A DNA stretch of 64,000 nucleotides, taken from the NCBI GenBank assembly GCA_024628785.1, contig CP102404.1, positions 434,001-498,000 on the forward strand. Reading direction: 5' to 3'. This document shows positions 8,413 through 16,573 of the stretch, piece by piece (positions within the stretch are counted from its first letter, which is position 1; the number at the start of each line of letters is the position of its first letter). The notes below the pieces were generated by a model, which was not told where the DNA came from, did no database searches, and saw nothing but the letters and a program-made list of their open reading frames with translations. Made by a program: the position numbers and the translations under genes. This stretch comes from Fusobacteria bacterium ZRK30 (GTDB lineage: Bacteria; Fusobacteriota; Fusobacteriia; Fusobacteriales; Fusobacteriaceae).

Positions 8413-9315
8413 TTAATTATTTCTTTCCATATTTTTTCTTGCAGCTTTTACCCACTGGATTTTTTCTAAGATTTCAGGGATCTCTATCCGATCCATTAAT
8501 TCTTTTGTATTATCTATCTCTAATTCATCTTCTATAAGCTGTTTTACATGTTCATTTCTCTCCCCTATAAAGGTTTCCACATAGGTCTTAAGATCAGACT
8601 CATCACTCTTTAGGTGGTTATCAAATATTCTGGCACTAAAATTTTCCATAAATAATTTATAGTTAGTTTCATCCTCTATTATTGCTCCTGCTAACTCTTC
8701 TCCAAGTTCTTCGTATTCCTCTTCAAATAGTTCAACTATGCAATGACTGGCAAAAAGGTGGGAAAACAATTTCAATGAATTCATATCTTTATCCATTTTT
8801 TGAATAGTTTCCCTACCTAGTTCTAAATACCAGTGGTCCTTCACTGCGAGTGGCATCTCATTCACTATAGTACCAAGATAATATGAATACTCTGGGTAGA
8901 GGTTAGATAATACATAAAATGGAGTTTCATGTATATAGATAAACTCATTTTCATACATATCAGACAGCTCTTCATCTGATATAATTATATCTAGTATCTC
9001 CAAGATCTTTTCCTTCCCGCCATCTATCTCTCCCAGAGCGAATAAATATGTCAGATAGCTCTCATTTATATCCTCTTCATAAAATTCAAAATCTAATTCT
9101 TTCTCTATGTCTTCCAGAGCCCATTCTACAAATTCATCCTGGACTTCATGACCAAATTGAAGGATGAAACCTTCTACTTCCTCATTATACTCACTTATTT
9201 TTTTTACACTTTCTTTATCCTTTAACATATCTATTATGAGATCTGCCGTTTTTAATAACTCCTCTTCGTTTTTTATATCTACAACTACTCTGTTTTCTTC
9301 CAATATTTTTTTCAT
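8413..9315 (-). CDS. acidic protein of unknown function, 300 aa, paralogous to the 963-aa protein
   Basis: ATG at 9315 follows GGTGGAGGAGTT. The product is strongly acidic and helical, with no membrane segment. Residues near 150-200 contain LYPEYSYYLG then, after a Trp/His stretch, NSLKLF, matching the same elements in the 963-residue protein two genes downstream. It is the first gene of the five-gene block and lies 73 bases after comB, which may share its transcript. Since the shared domain occurs two or perhaps three times in one operon, the proteins may form a complex or recognise variants of one ligand. That is inference. Confidence 0.75.
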   Translation of the reverse strand: MKKILEENRVVVDIKNEEELLKTADLIIDMLKDKESVKKISEYNEEVEGFILQFGHEVQDEFVEWALEDIEKELDFEFYEEDINESYLTYLFALGEIDGGKEKILEILDIIISDEELSDMYENEFIYIHETPFYVLSNLYPEYSYYLGTIVNEMPLAVKDHWYLELGRETIQKMDKDMNSLKLFSHLFASHCIVELFEEEYEELGEELAGAIIEDETNYKLFMENFSARIFDNHLKSDESDLKTYVETFIGERNEHVKQLIEDELEIDNTKELMDRIEIPEILEKIQWVKAARKNMERNN

Positions 9316-9388
9316 AACTCCTCCACCCCTATATTTATCTAAGTATTTATGTCTTAATTTTTTTATTAATATTTGAAATTTTATTTAA

Positions 9389-10093
9389 TTATTCCTCATA
9401 CTTCTTTATGGTACCGTCTCTGTATTCCAAGAGAATGTTCTGACTGTCTATGGAAAAACATATCTCTAAATCTTTTATCTCTCCTAATTTTTTTAAAAAA
9501 TTATAGTGTTTAGTTTCTTTTAATTTTTCTTTTAGAGTCCCAGGAGTAGAAGCTATCATATACATTGCTCTGGCACTATCGCTGAGGGTTTTATACTTTA
9601 ATCTTTTAATTGTTTCCCCTGCACATAGGGAATCGTCCAAAGAAAATTCACCGTTGGTTCCAGCACAAACTATTACTAAATCTTCACCTATTTCATCTAT
9701 TTTTTTACAGAGTAGATCGAGGTTTAAATAACTCCCTATCAATATTTTCTTTCCATAACTGCTGTTAACCAGTGCATTTGTACCATTTGAAGTGGTCATA
9801 CAGATAACTTTTCCACAAACTATTTCTGATTTATATTCCAAAGGAGAATTCCCCAGATCAAAACCATCTATCTTAGTTCCCTTTCTCTCTCCACATCTCA
9901 AGACCCCTTTGAGATCTTTGGTATAGGAGATTAATTTATCGATCTCCTTAAACGGTCTTATTTCCCTGGCTCCATTTTTCATGGCTGTAAGCATAACACT
10001 GGTAGCTCTTAAAACGTCAATCACCACAACTATTTTTCCTTCGACTCTATCTTTTGTTACTTCATTGGCAGAAAATATTACGTCTATATTCAT
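9389..10093 (-). CDS. comB: 2-phosphosulfolactate phosphatase (ComB family)
   Basis: ComB hydrolyses (2R)-phospho-3-sulfolactate to sulfolactate and phosphate, known from coenzyme M synthesis and widespread in bacteria where its role is less clear. The frame extends to 10111, but ATG at 10093 follows AAAGGAG with a six-base spacer, so the protein starts MNIDVIFSANEV (234 aa). The family motif VVIDVLRATSV with a likely Mg-binding Asp is near residues 22-32, and CAGTNGEFSLDDSLCAG is near residue 145. Length fits the family. No other coenzyme M or sulfolactate gene is nearby, so its physiological substrate here is uncertain. Confidence 0.85.
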   Translation of the reverse strand: MNIDVIFSANEVTKDRVEGKIVVVIDVLRATSVMLTAMKNGAREIRPFKEIDKLISYTKDLKGVLRCGERKGTKIDGFDLGNSPLEYKSEIVCGKVICMTTSNGTNALVNSSYGKKILIGSYLNLDLLCKKIDEIGEDLVIVCAGTNGEFSLDDSLCAGETIKRLKYKTLSDSARAMYMIASTPGTLKEKLKETKHYNFLKKLGEIKDLEICFSIDSQNILLEYRDGTIKKYEE

Positions 10094-10220
10094 AGTTAAC
10101 TCCTTTAACATTAAAATTATTCAACCTAAAGTATATACCATATTTAATCCTTTTTATAGACCTTGAAGGTATATATATTAGTTAAATATATCGGTATAAT
10201 ATGACTTAATATTGAGTATA

Positions 10221-10268
10221 AAAAAACAAGAGAGAATTTTTTTATTAGAAATTCACTCTTGTTTTTAA
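10221..10268 (-). terminator. intrinsic terminator after the small exported protein
   Basis: ACAAGAGAGAATTT (10226-10239) pairs with AAATTCACTCTTGT (10249-10262) with one mismatch. On the minus strand it is followed by a run of seven T. Confidence 0.8.
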
Positions 10269-10355
10269 TTTTGTAAAAAAATAAAAAGTCTTAAGTTTTA
10301 TAGTAGGGAGAGTATGAAATTTTTTTATTTTCTTAAACCATACAAATAATAATTA

Positions 10356-10550
10356 TTAGTTGTTTGTGTTTAATGGCTTATAATTATCAAAGATATTACT
10401 GATTTTTACTGATTTTTCCGAATTTTGATCCTGGGATTTTTCATTTTTTAAACTATCAGAAATCTTACTTGTTTTTACTGATACATCACTATTAGCAGCA
10501 AAAGATAGAGAACCCATTACCAACATCATACCTAATATTATTCTTTTCAT
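10356..10550 (-). CDS. small exported protein, 64 aa
   Basis: ATG at 10550 follows GGAGGTATAGGT. The first 19 residues (MKRIILGMMLVMGSLSFAA) are a signal peptide very like that of the surface repeat protein at 43088-43648. The mature part is only about 45 residues, polar, rich in Ser, Lys and Asn, with an internal near-repeat (VSVKTSKISDS and SVKISNIFDN). No cysteine, so no lipobox. It has its own downstream terminator. Function unknown; a small periplasmic or surface-associated peptide. Confidence 0.6.
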   Translation of the reverse strand: MKRIILGMMLVMGSLSFAANSDVSVKTSKISDSLKNEKSQDQNSEKSVKISNIFDNYKPLNTNN

Positions 10551-10727
10551 ACCTATACCTCCGTTTTATTTTATTGATTATTAAAAAAAATTAATTTATT
10601 AATTTATTTTAACATACTTTAACCTTTTAATGTGAAATAAATGTGAAGATTAAAGAAATAGTCAAAAAAACGGAAAAGTTATAAATAAATAGTCTGAATT
10701 TAAAAAATTAAGTTATATTGAAAAATA

Positions 10728-10760
10728 AATAAAAAAGAGAACCTTTTACAGTTCTCTTTT
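10728..10760 (-). terminator. intrinsic terminator of the CsoR-type gene
   Basis: AAAAGAGAAC at 10733-10742 and GTTCTCTTTT at 10751-10760 form a 10-bp stem with T-rich sequence on the minus strand side. Confidence 0.85.
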
Positions 10761-10773
10761 CAGGATGGAAAAT

Positions 10774-11040
10774 TTATTTCATAAATTTATCGATTGCTTT
10801 ATTTAATTTATTTAGAGCTTCAGGGTCATTATTTTTTACAGCATCTACTGTACAGTGACTGATATGTTCCTTTAGTATGATCTTACCTGCATTATTAAGG
10901 GCAGAACGAACAGCTGCAATTTGTATCAATATATCCTCACACTCTTTTTCTTCGAGGATCATTCTTTTTATAGCTTCAGTATGACCAATAATTCTAGAAA
11001 ATCTATTGATCATTTGTTTTTGATTAGGATGATTTCCCAT
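10774..11040 (-). CDS. CsoR/FrmR-family metal- or thiol-responsive repressor
   Basis: The 88-residue all-helical protein belongs to the DUF156 family, whose tetramers bind G-tract operators and release DNA on binding Cu(I), Ni, or on thiol modification. The ligand positions of CsoR, Cys-His-Cys, are present as C34, H59 and C63, in the contexts ECEDILIQ and EHISHC; this favours a CsoR-type Cu(I) sensor over RcnR or FrmR, although persulfide sensors share the two cysteines. It lies 95 bases after the MATE gene on the same strand, and a CsoR-like operator precedes that pump. It is probably cotranscribed and autoregulated. Confidence 0.88.
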   Translation of the reverse strand: MGNHPNQKQMINRFSRIIGHTEAIKRMILEEKECEDILIQIAAVRSALNNAGKIILKEHISHCTVDAVKNNDPEALNKLNKAIDKFMK

Positions 11041-11135
11041 TTTGATCTCTCCTTTCTTATAAAATAATAATGTATTTAGCTAAACAACCTATAGAACTTT
11101 TATTTTAATATACAGTAATTACTATAAATTTACAA

Positions 11136-12512
11136 CTATTTAATGTAATTGATATCGGTTTCGATTAAAGGTTTGACTTTAATAAACCTTAGGAGGAGAA
11201 GGGATCCCCGGATGACTATATCAGCAGCAATAGCCAGCCATACTCCTGTGATACCCATATTTAATTTTATACCAAGGATATATATTCCAGCTACCCTGAT
11301 AAACCATATCCCAATAAATGTTATATACATGGGATATTTAGTATCCCCGGCTCCCTGAAGAGCTGAAGTGATAACAAAAGTTGCGGCTAAAGCAGGCTGA
11401 ACAAATGCAATTATTCTGAGGGCTTTTGTACCATCCCTTATAATATTGGGGTCTTCTGAGAATATATCTGTTAAATAGGGAGCAAAAATAAAGAGAAGGA
11501 CACCTCCAATACTCATGAAAATTACTGCCAATATATAACATAGGATTCCAGATTCTTTCGCGGATTTTATATCTCCTTCTCCCAGCTGTTGCCCCACTAA
11601 AGTAGCAGCTACAACTCCGAATCCCATAGCAGGAAGGTAGGTAAAAGATTCGATAACTCCGGCAATATTATGAGCTGCATAGGTAGCTTCACTTATGGAG
11701 ATAATCATAGATATATAGATCAGCTGTCCAGTACGCATAATTAATTTTTCCATTGCAGCAGGGATACTTATAATACTTATATTTTTTGTAGTCTCCCAGT
11801 TCACTTTAAATAGTTTATTTTTTTGGATGAGGATATCAGGTGATGATCTATGGGTATTGCTCTTTTTAGAAGCGGTTAAAGATTTCCATAGGAGGATAAC
11901 TCCTAGTCCTCTGGCAATACTTGTAGCTATTCCGGCTCCTAAAAGACCTAATCCGCTCCAGCTTCCTAAGCCGAAGATAAGAAAATAGTTAAGAATAGTG
12001 TTTAAAATATTTACAATAAATCCAACCTTCATGGGAGTTTTGGTGTCTTTGTTACTCCTCAATGCACTAGATAGGATCATAGAAAGGGAGATCAAAACTC
12101 CGGGAATGGCCACAGCCCAAAAATAGGGCAGGGTAATTTTAACGACATTGGAGCTTAATCCCAATAAGGATAAGAGAGGTTTTGCAAAGACTATATTAAC
12201 CAATCCGCTCAGAAGACCTATTACCATAGCTAAATTTATAGACTGGTGGAGTATATGGTTGGTGTTTTCATAATCCTCCATCCCTATATTTCTGGTCATC
12301 AATGCACTGCATCCTACACTGACAGCCAAGAAAAAAGATATATATATATTCATAATACTATTGGTAGCACTGACTCCTGCTAGTGCTTCAGTACCAATTT
12401 TACCTATAAAAAATGTATCTATAAATCCTACAGATATCTGCATGGTATTTTCAAGGATAGCCGGGACAGCTAGAGCAATGATTATTTTAACAGACTGTAA
12501 TTTTTCCTTCAT
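11136..12512 (-). CDS. MATE-family multidrug/Na+ efflux transporter
   Basis: The 458-residue protein has about 12 transmembrane helices in two MatE halves, beginning with the typical ILENTMQISVGFIDTFFIGKIG. Such pumps export cationic drugs or other organic compounds in exchange for Na+ or H+. The start ATG at 12512 follows GGGAGG. Immediately upstream (12531-12559) lies an inverted repeat with C- and G-tracts like CsoR operators, and a CsoR-type gene follows downstream, so expression is likely induced by a metal or reactive sulfur or electrophile signal rather than by a drug sensor. Confidence 0.9.
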   Translation of the reverse strand: MKEKLQSVKIIIALAVPAILENTMQISVGFIDTFFIGKIGTEALAGVSATNSIMNIYISFFLAVSVGCSALMTRNIGMEDYENTNHILHQSINLAMVIGLLSGLVNIVFAKPLLSLLGLSSNVVKITLPYFWAVAIPGVLISLSMILSSALRSNKDTKTPMKVGFIVNILNTILNYFLIFGLGSWSGLGLLGAGIATSIARGLGVILLWKSLTASKKSNTHRSSPDILIQKNKLFKVNWETTKNISIISIPAAMEKLIMRTGQLIYISMIISISEATYAAHNIAGVIESFTYLPAMGFGVVAATLVGQQLGEGDIKSAKESGILCYILAVIFMSIGGVLLFIFAPYLTDIFSEDPNIIRDGTKALRIIAFVQPALAATFVITSALQGAGDTKYPMYITFIGIWFIRVAGIYILGIKLNMGITGVWLAIAADIVIRGSLLLLRFIKVKPLIETDINYIK

Positions 12513-12530
12513 AAAAATCCTCCCTCATTC

Positions 12531-12559
12531 TTTCGTATCCCCTATGGGGGGATATGAAA
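12531..12559 (-). promoter_or_regulatory. CsoR-type operator upstream of the MATE gene
   Basis: The inverted repeat TTTCGTATCCCC-TAT-GGGGGGATATGAAA is visible at 12531-12559. It has the C-tract/G-tract and central AT-rich layout of type 2 CsoR operators (TACCCC..GGGGTA). It lies 19 bases from the MATE start codon. A CsoR-family repressor is encoded just downstream of the pump. Confidence 0.65.
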
Positions 12560-12809
12560 GATATTACAACTAAAAAAAAGAAAAGTCAAGGTTGTATTTA
12601 AATTAAAAGAAAAAATAGGAAGAATTCTTCTTTTTTTATTTTGGAATAAATTTTGATTTTTTATTGAAGAAAAAAGTAAGGAGGAAAGGGGGGGAAGTAG
12701 AGTAAGAGATAGTAAAGAATAAATTTTAAATATGAATCTCTAAATATAGAGACCGAAGTTAAAATCGTCATTGCAGGAACAATAATAAGGAAGGGAAGAA
12801 ATTTATTCT

Positions 12810-13184
12810 TTGGATAGTCTTTTTAGAGATTACAAATATTTTATCTTCGTTAATAAGAGATCGAAAGAAGGTAATAAAATTATAGCTATCAATAAGGGGT
12901 GGAGTGAGGAAAAACAGAAATGGAAGACGAGTAAGGGATATATAAAAGAAACTCCCCAATTAGGGAGATTAAAGGTATCTTTTTTCAGACCATTTTATGG
13001 AAGTTATAATGTTCTCTCTGTGGATGAGGACTATAGGTATGCCTTAGTTGGAGGAGGTACAAGTAAATATCTATGGATACTAAGGAGAAGAGAGGCAGAG
13101 ATCACTAAGGGGTTAGTGGAGGAATATTTAAATATGGCTAAAAGGTTGGGATATGAAACAGAAGGAATGATCTTTATGAAGTAG
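12810..13184 (+). pseudogene. lipocalin (Blc family), N-terminal part missing
   Basis: The C-terminal 95 residues match bacterial outer-membrane lipocalins closely: NKGW, GRLKVSFFRPFYGSYNVL, YALVGGGTSKYLWILRR, and a final Leu-Gly-Tyr segment. Blc-type proteins have about 170 residues with a lipoprotein signal and a GxWYEI motif at the first strand. Here the frame can be followed back only to GREEIYSLDSLFRD, which aligns with GTWYEIARLD but has lost Trp-Tyr, and two stop codons precede it. No signal peptide is encoded. The only usable start is TTG at 12810 with a poor ribosome site. A 5'-truncated pseudogene is most likely. Confidence 0.65.
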
Positions 13185-13196
13185 CAAAATATATCT

Positions 13197-13227
13197 AAAA
13201 AAGAGAGCTTTTCGGCTCTCTTTTTAT
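13197..13227 (+). terminator. intrinsic terminator after the lipocalin remnant
   Basis: GAGAGC at 13203-13208 pairs with GCTCTC at 13215-13220 and is followed by TTTTT. Confidence 0.85.
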
Positions 13228-13272
13228 TGTTTGAAGATCTTTTCTTAGGGAATTTGGTTGTCCCATTTGGTT

Positions 13273-14121
13273 TTACATCTTTCTTTTTAAAATTATATAG
13301 GTCGCTGATAAAATCATCCCCCCACCTATAATTGTTGAGATTCCTGGCATTTCATTAAAAAAAAGGCCTCCTAATATAACAGCTCCTAATGGATCTATAT
13401 AGGATAAAACTCCTACATGCTGAACTTTTATTCTTTTTATTCCTTCAAAATAAAGGTTTAAAGCTATACATGTGTGGATAACCCCCACTATAATCATTAA
13501 AGTTAAAGACATAGTATTAAATCTTTTCATATGTCTGATTACAGGTAAAAAGATTAGGGAGGAGATTCCCATTTGAAATAAACTGATCTTATGGGATGGG
13601 ACGTCTTTTAATTTTTTTACACTGATTGTTACTAAGGCATAAAAAAATGCAGCGATCAATCCATATCCAACACCTAAGATATTAAAACCACTTTCTTTTT
13701 GAGACCCCATTAAGGTCATTAAAATTATTCCTGAAAAACTTAACCCAACTGCAATTAAAGTTTTTTTGTTGATGCTTTCCTTCAATAAAAAAACAGAAAG
13801 GAGAGTAACTATAACAGGTGCTACATAGTAACTCATTGTTGCTGAAGCAATGGTTGTAACTTTGATTGCCCGAAAAAAGAAAAACCAATTGAGTGCAATA
13901 AATAATCCACTCATAGAAAGGATTAAATATTCTTTAAGAGATAATTTATTATCTATACTATCTTTCTTTTTTGTAAGTTTTAATATTCCCAGGACTATAA
14001 ATGCTATAAATACTCTGAAGAAAACGATAACCTCTGGAGGCTGGTCAATATATCGCACAAATATCCCGACACTCCCCCATATAATCATTGATGATATCAT
14101 CAATAGATATCCTATATTCAT
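13273..14121 (-). CDS. EamA/DMT-superfamily transporter
   Basis: The 282-residue protein has ten hydrophobic segments arranged as two EamA repeats, beginning SSMIIWGSVGIFVRYID, which is the usual first helix of RhaT/YdcZ/YicL-type exporters. Members export amino acids, sugars or other metabolites; the substrate cannot be read from sequence. ATG at 14121 is preceded by GGGGGAGTAAG. It ends 89 bases from the convergent lipocalin remnant and is separated from the HxlR gene by a terminator-like hairpin, so it is probably monocistronic. Confidence 0.88.
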   Translation of the reverse strand: MNIGYLLMISSMIIWGSVGIFVRYIDQPPEVIVFFRVFIAFIVLGILKLTKKKDSIDNKLSLKEYLILSMSGLFIALNWFFFFRAIKVTTIASATMSYYVAPVIVTLLSVFLLKESINKKTLIAVGLSFSGIILMTLMGSQKESGFNILGVGYGLIAAFFYALVTISVKKLKDVPSHKISLFQMGISSLIFLPVIRHMKRFNTMSLTLMIIVGVIHTCIALNLYFEGIKRIKVQHVGVLSYIDPLGAVILGGLFFNEMPGISTIIGGGMILSATYIILKRKM

Positions 14122-14199
14122 ATCTTACTCCCCCTAAACTATATATTTAGGCGTACTATACCATAATTTTAAACTTTAGGCTATAAAAATAAACCGAAT

Positions 14200-14248
14200 A
14201 AAAAAAGTTCCACCTTAAACTTCTACTGTTTTCTGGTGGAGCTTTTAT
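14200..14248 (-). terminator. probable intrinsic terminator of the HxlR gene
   Basis: GTTCCACC (14207-14214) pairs with GGTGGAGC (14235-14242) across a 20-base loop. On the minus strand the stem is followed by a run of T. The loop is long, so efficiency is uncertain. Confidence 0.55.
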
Positions 14249-14302
14249 TATTTTACGATAAATGAAACATTAATTTTTTATTCAATAAGTCGAATAAGTA
14301 AT

Positions 14303-14614
14303 CTAAATATATTTTTTTCCCCATTGATTTAGAGTATCAAGGATGACTTTTAGATCATCTCCCTTAGTTGTCAGTTTATATTCTACCTTAGGAGGAATTT
14401 CAGGATATATCTTTCTTGTAATTATTCCCTCTTTTTCTAAACTTCTCAACCTTTCAGTCAAGGTTTTTGGACTTATACCGTTTAAAAGATGTAACAGCTC
14501 ATTAAATCTCAGCTTGTCTCCCATAAGGTTTTTAATTATTAAAAATGTCCATTTATTTCCTAAAATTTTAAGAGTTTCCTCTATTCTGCATCCCTTTGAA
14601 TATATTTTATCCAT
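14303..14614 (-). CDS. HxlR-family transcriptional regulator
   Basis: A 103-residue winged-helix protein with the family signature CRIEETLKILGNKWTFLIIKNLMG and the recognition segment GISPKTLTERLRSLEKEGII. HxlR regulators respond to redox or aldehyde stress, and an N-terminal cysteine (C9 here) is typical of the redox-sensing type. The start ATG at 14614 follows GGAGGAGAC. The divergent region 14615-14895 carries the remnant of a short reading frame and the monooxygenase gene, which are the likeliest targets. Confidence 0.9.
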   Translation of the reverse strand: MDKIYSKGCRIEETLKILGNKWTFLIIKNLMGDKLRFNELLHLLNGISPKTLTERLRSLEKEGIITRKIYPEIPPKVEYKLTTKGDDLKVILDTLNQWGKKYI

Positions 14615-14796
14615 GTCTGTCTCCTCCGTTTTTTTATTATATTATATTACAGTGGGAATAAAGAATCAATACTTTCCTAAATGAAACTATATAACCATAT
14701 GGAAACTACTTCACATAAAAAACTTTAGATGCTATCCTTAGATTATAAAAAAATAAAAAAGGAGTGATCTAAAAATGAATATGGGATCACCTGTAT

Positions 14797-14874
14797 AAAT
14801 GCTTTTGGGTATGGAACAGACAAACCCTTTGAAAAAACAAGACAGTCAATAAAAAATATTGTAGAATGGTATTA
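14797..14874 (+). pseudogene. short 3' remnant of an oxidoreductase-like gene
   Basis: After an abortive six-codon frame (MNMGSPV, ATG at 14775) comes a coding-like stretch in a shifted frame, reading FGYGTDKPFEKTRQSIKNI and ending VEWY before TAA. It looks like the C-terminus of a small flavoprotein or NAD(P)H-dependent reductase, the kind of gene often divergent from hxlR, but it is too short to assign. The ribosome site of the next gene follows directly. Best read as debris of a deleted gene. Confidence 0.3.
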
Positions 14875-14895
14875 AAATATTTAGGAGGAATAAAT

Positions 14896-15189
14896 ATGAT
14901 TACAGTGGTAGCTCAAATAATAACAGAGGAACATAATATTCAAAAGGTAAAAGAGATAGCAGAAAAATTGGTAATGGAAACTAAAAAAGAAAAAGGATGC
15001 CTAGAGTATGATCTATATATAGATATAGACGACGAAAGATCTATGTCTATGATTGAAAAATGGGAAACAAAGGAAGATTTAGATAATCATTTAAACTCTG
15101 AACATTTTAAAAAATTATATCCTGAAATCTGTAAATATCAAGTTGGAGGAGAAGTAGTTTTATATAAAAAATATGAGATTATCTCCTAA
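14896..15189 (+). CDS. antibiotic biosynthesis monooxygenase (YgiN-like) domain protein
   Basis: The frame opens at 14866, but ATG at 14896 follows TTAGGAGGAATAA, so the protein starts MITVVAQIITEE (97 aa). It is a single ABM ferredoxin-like domain with the conserved pattern EKGCLEYDLY and the catalytic-site region MSMIEKWETKEDLDNHLNSEHF. Such dimeric proteins act as quinol monooxygenases or heme-independent oxygenases, or simply bind small aromatic ligands. The divergent HxlR regulator is a likely controller. In an anaerobe an oxygen- or quinone-stress role is plausible. Confidence 0.88.
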   Translation: MITVVAQIITEEHNIQKVKEIAEKLVMETKKEKGCLEYDLYIDIDDERSMSMIEKWETKEDLDNHLNSEHFKKLYPEICKYQVGGEVVLYKKYEIIS

Positions 15190-15336
15190 GGGAGGGAGTA
15201 TTTTTTTGAAGAGGAGATAGTTATAAAATAAAAATTTATTTGTTTTGGAGTTTATACTAAAGACCTAAAAATAAATTTAAAAAAAAAGGAATTTTATGGA
15301 TAAATATTTAATAGTTGTTAGTTGCGGAGGGTAAAT

Positions 15337-16179
15337 ATGAAAAATAGTGCTTTAATTCTCGAAGGTGGAGGTATGAGAGGGATTTTTACATCTGGTGTTT
15401 TAGATGCTTTTTTAGAAAAGGATATTCATCTACCTTATGTTATAGGTGTTTCCATGGGAGCTTATACTGGTGCATCATATATAACCAATCAAAAATGCAG
15501 GAATAAAGAGGTGTTGATAGAGTGCATTCTCAGCGATGATTTCTTTGATATAAAAAGGATCTTTACCAATGAGTGTATCTTACACTCTGATTTTGTTTTT
15601 ATTATGATGAATAAATTTAAAAATCCATTTGATTACTGTGCCTTCAATAAGAGTACTAAAAGATTTTTATCTGTAGCAACAAATGTTGAGACTGGCCGGC
15701 CCCACTATTTTGAAAAAAGCAAGATAAATTGTTTTGAAAAAACTTTAAAGGCATCCTGTGCTTATCCGGGATTGACAGATTTTGTCAAAATTAGTGATAC
15801 ATACTATATTGATGGGGGAGTATCCGATCCTATCCCATATAAGAAGGCTCTCCTGGATGGGAATAAAAAGTTATTGATTGTTTTAACTCACCCAAAAGGA
15901 TATGTTGAAAGGTCTCCCTGGTATCTGAATGCCTCATCTGTAGTCTACAAGGAATATCCTAATTTAATAGAGATATTGAAAAAAAGACATGAAAAATATA
16001 ATAAAACTCTGAGAGAGCTGGAAAAATTAGAAGAAAAAGGAGTTGCATATATAATAAGACCCGATACAGATATCTCCATATTAACCAGAGATTTTGAAAA
16101 ATTAAATAAGAGTTATAGTGAAGGTTATGAAAAAGTTGTAAAAAAAGCAGAGGAGATCCAATTATTTTTAAATGGCTAG
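15337..16179 (+). CDS. patatin-like phospholipase
   Basis: ATG at 15337 follows GCGGAGGGTAAAT; the frame upstream opens at a TTG inside that ribosome site. The 280-residue protein shows the oxyanion motif GGGMRGIFTSGVLDAF, the nucleophile elbow GVSMG (GxSxG) and the DGG of the catalytic dyad (YIDGGVSDPIPY). This is the YjjU/RssA-type bacterial patatin with acyl hydrolase activity on phospholipids. No signal peptide is present, so it is cytoplasmic or peripheral. It is a single gene between two regions with their own leaders. Confidence 0.92.
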   Translation: MKNSALILEGGGMRGIFTSGVLDAFLEKDIHLPYVIGVSMGAYTGASYITNQKCRNKEVLIECILSDDFFDIKRIFTNECILHSDFVFIMMNKFKNPFDYCAFNKSTKRFLSVATNVETGRPHYFEKSKINCFEKTLKASCAYPGLTDFVKISDTYYIDGGVSDPIPYKKALLDGNKKLLIVLTHPKGYVERSPWYLNASSVVYKEYPNLIEILKKRHEKYNKTLRELEKLEEKGVAYIIRPDTDISILTRDFEKLNKSYSEGYEKVVKKAEEIQLFLNG

Positions 16180-16332
16180 GAAAATACAGGAAAAATATTT
16201 AATACAAGTATAAAGTTGTTTTATAAATTATCTCTCACCTTTTATTAGGGATAATTTGAAATTTTTATTTTATTCTGTTATTATGAAGATAAAGTTATAA
16301 TATTTTGTTTAAAATAACTAAAAGAATAATTC

Positions 16333-16413
16333 TGAAAAAGGCAAAACAGGAGAAATTCTATGACGCAAAACTAAAGGGTCTAAGTCTATTATGATATGAC
16401 AGCCAGTTACCAC
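16333..16413 (+). promoter_or_regulatory. cyclic di-GMP-I (GEMM) riboswitch
   Basis: The conserved blocks of GEMM-I RNA occur in order: GGCAAA at 16340, TGACGCAAAACTAAAGGG at 16361, CTAAG, then ATGACAGCC-like TGACAGCCAGTTACC ending near 16412. The GACGCAAA tetraloop-receptor segment and the GCC of P1b are intact. A terminator hairpin follows at once, and the next gene is an HD-GYP protein, so c-di-GMP probably controls its own phosphodiesterase. Whether it turns expression on or off cannot be read from sequence alone. Confidence 0.9.
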
Positions 16414-16421
16414 AACTTTTT

Positions 16422-16466
16422 TAGAGAGATGCTATTTGTATAATTACAATGTAGCCTCTTTTTTAT
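16422..16466 (+). terminator. riboswitch expression-platform terminator
   Basis: AGAGAGATGCTA at 16423-16434 pairs with TAGCCTCT at 16452-16459 with a small bulge and is followed by TTTTTT. It starts about ten bases after the c-di-GMP aptamer and precedes the HD-GYP gene by about 110 bases. Confidence 0.75.
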
Positions 16467-16573
16467 TTACTTAATTTTAACAAAAAATAAAATACTTTCA
16501 AGCTTGTAAAATTTACGTTACTGAAAACGTTAGCAAGGAATAAAAGGTAAATATATGAAAAAATGGAGGAGTT

